From an archaeon (GTDB lineage: Archaea; Iainarchaeota; Iainarchaeia; Iainarchaeales; Iainarchaeaceae), in contig JANLHD010000065.1 of NCBI GenBank assembly GCA_024653865.1, positions 1-5,585 on the forward strand: DNA of 5,585 nucleotides. Direction: 5' to 3'. The notes beneath the pieces were generated by a model, which was not told the DNA's origin, made no database searches, and saw only the letters and a list, made by a program, of their open reading frames with translations. Shown here in pieces: positions 5,181 through 5,585 of this stretch. The translations under genes and the position numbers were made by a program. Position 1 is the stretch's first letter. Each line of letters starts with the position of its first letter.

Positions 5181-5585
5181 ATGGACACAAAAAATGTGCT
5201 TTCGCGCTTTGATTCAATCGTGAAATCCTACTCAAAAAAGGACACAATAGCGCTCGCGCACGACCTTGATGCGGACGGGATTTCAAGCGGCGCCATTGCA
5301 TACAAGGCAATCGAACTCTTGAGGGGAAAGGCGCCCGATATTATAATTACACAATCGCACAAGACCCCGAGGCTTCTTGATGAATCCGTGGATTTGCTCA
5401 GGAAAAAAAAGGCGCAAAAACTAATGGTGGTTGATTTTGCCCTGGACCAGAACCAAGGCTCCATAAAAACGCTCGAGGCAATGGGGATGCAAACCCTTGT
5501 GATTGACCATCACACGGATTACGGCGCACAGTTAACGCCACTCACGTTCGTGCTAAAGGCGCAGCACATAAACAAAATCGACCCA
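5181..5585 (+). CDS. DHH-family phosphoesterase (RecJ-like), 3' end beyond the window
   Basis: The first 135 residues of a DHH-superfamily phosphoesterase are present; the frame is open to the window end. Motif I is HDLDADGISSGAI (27-39), with Asp28, Asp30 and Asp32. Motif II is VVDFALDQ (83-90), with Asp85. Motif III, the namesake, is VIDHHTDYG (107-115), with Asp109, His110 and His111. These residues bind the two metal ions, and all those expected in this part are intact. Archaeal relatives with DADGISSGAI are RecJ-like single-strand nucleases, including the GINS-associated GAN nuclease, or small oligonucleotide/nucleotide phosphodiesterases. Which one cannot be decided without the C-terminal DHHA1 domain. 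The start is at ATG 5181, with a leaderless-type TATA box about 29 bases upstream. It is divergent from the 63-residue gene. The superfamily is certain, the subtype is open. Confidence 0.92.
   Translation, partial: MDTKNVLSRFDSIVKSYSKKDTIALAHDLDADGISSGAIAYKAIELLRGKAPDIIITQSHKTPRLLDESVDLLRKKKAQKLMVVDFALDQNQGSIKTLEAMGMQTLVIDHHTDYGAQLTPLTFVLKAQHINKIDP

Overview
The window looks like chromosomal DNA of an archaeon. Five of the six visible gene starts have an AT-rich, TATA-like box centred about 25 to 29 bases upstream of the start codon. At least four of these have no Shine-Dalgarno motif and pdxT has none convincing. This is the layout of archaeal leaderless transcripts. The gene content fits: an archaeal-type TldD/TldE pair, PdxT (the DXP-independent vitamin B6 route), a DHH-family RecJ-like protein and a small archaeal-looking orphan protein. 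Genes are compact and lysine-rich, with tiny gaps or overlaps, which would suit a small-genome (possibly DPANN) archaeon. That lineage guess is inference only.

Layout: bases 2-70 may be the tail of a plus-strand gene, followed by a T-rich stretch. Next is a minus-strand DUF1428/YbaA-like gene (139-531), the only gene here with a strong GGAGGG ribosome binding site. A 264-base divergent intergenic region separates it from plus-strand pdxT (796-1365). The 3' end of pdxT overlaps by 7 bases the 3' end of tldE (1359-2798, minus), which is coupled to tldD (2804-4330, minus) as one operon. Divergent from tldD is an unrecognised 162-residue helical basic protein (4420-4908, plus). Two bases beyond it ends a 63-residue small protein on the minus strand (4911-5102). 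A DHH phosphoesterase gene (5181 onward, plus) diverges from it and runs off the window.

The only strong functional unit is tldD-tldE, whose products form a heteromeric metalloprotease acting on unfolded or modified peptides. pdxT encodes the glutaminase half of PLP synthase, but its partner pdxS is not next to it. I see no insertion sequence, CRISPR array, tRNA or rRNA. I do not see a clearly new multi-gene system. The best leads are the unrecognised protein divergent from tldD, the 63-residue conserved-looking protein paired with the DHH gene, and the near-uniform leaderless promoter layout.
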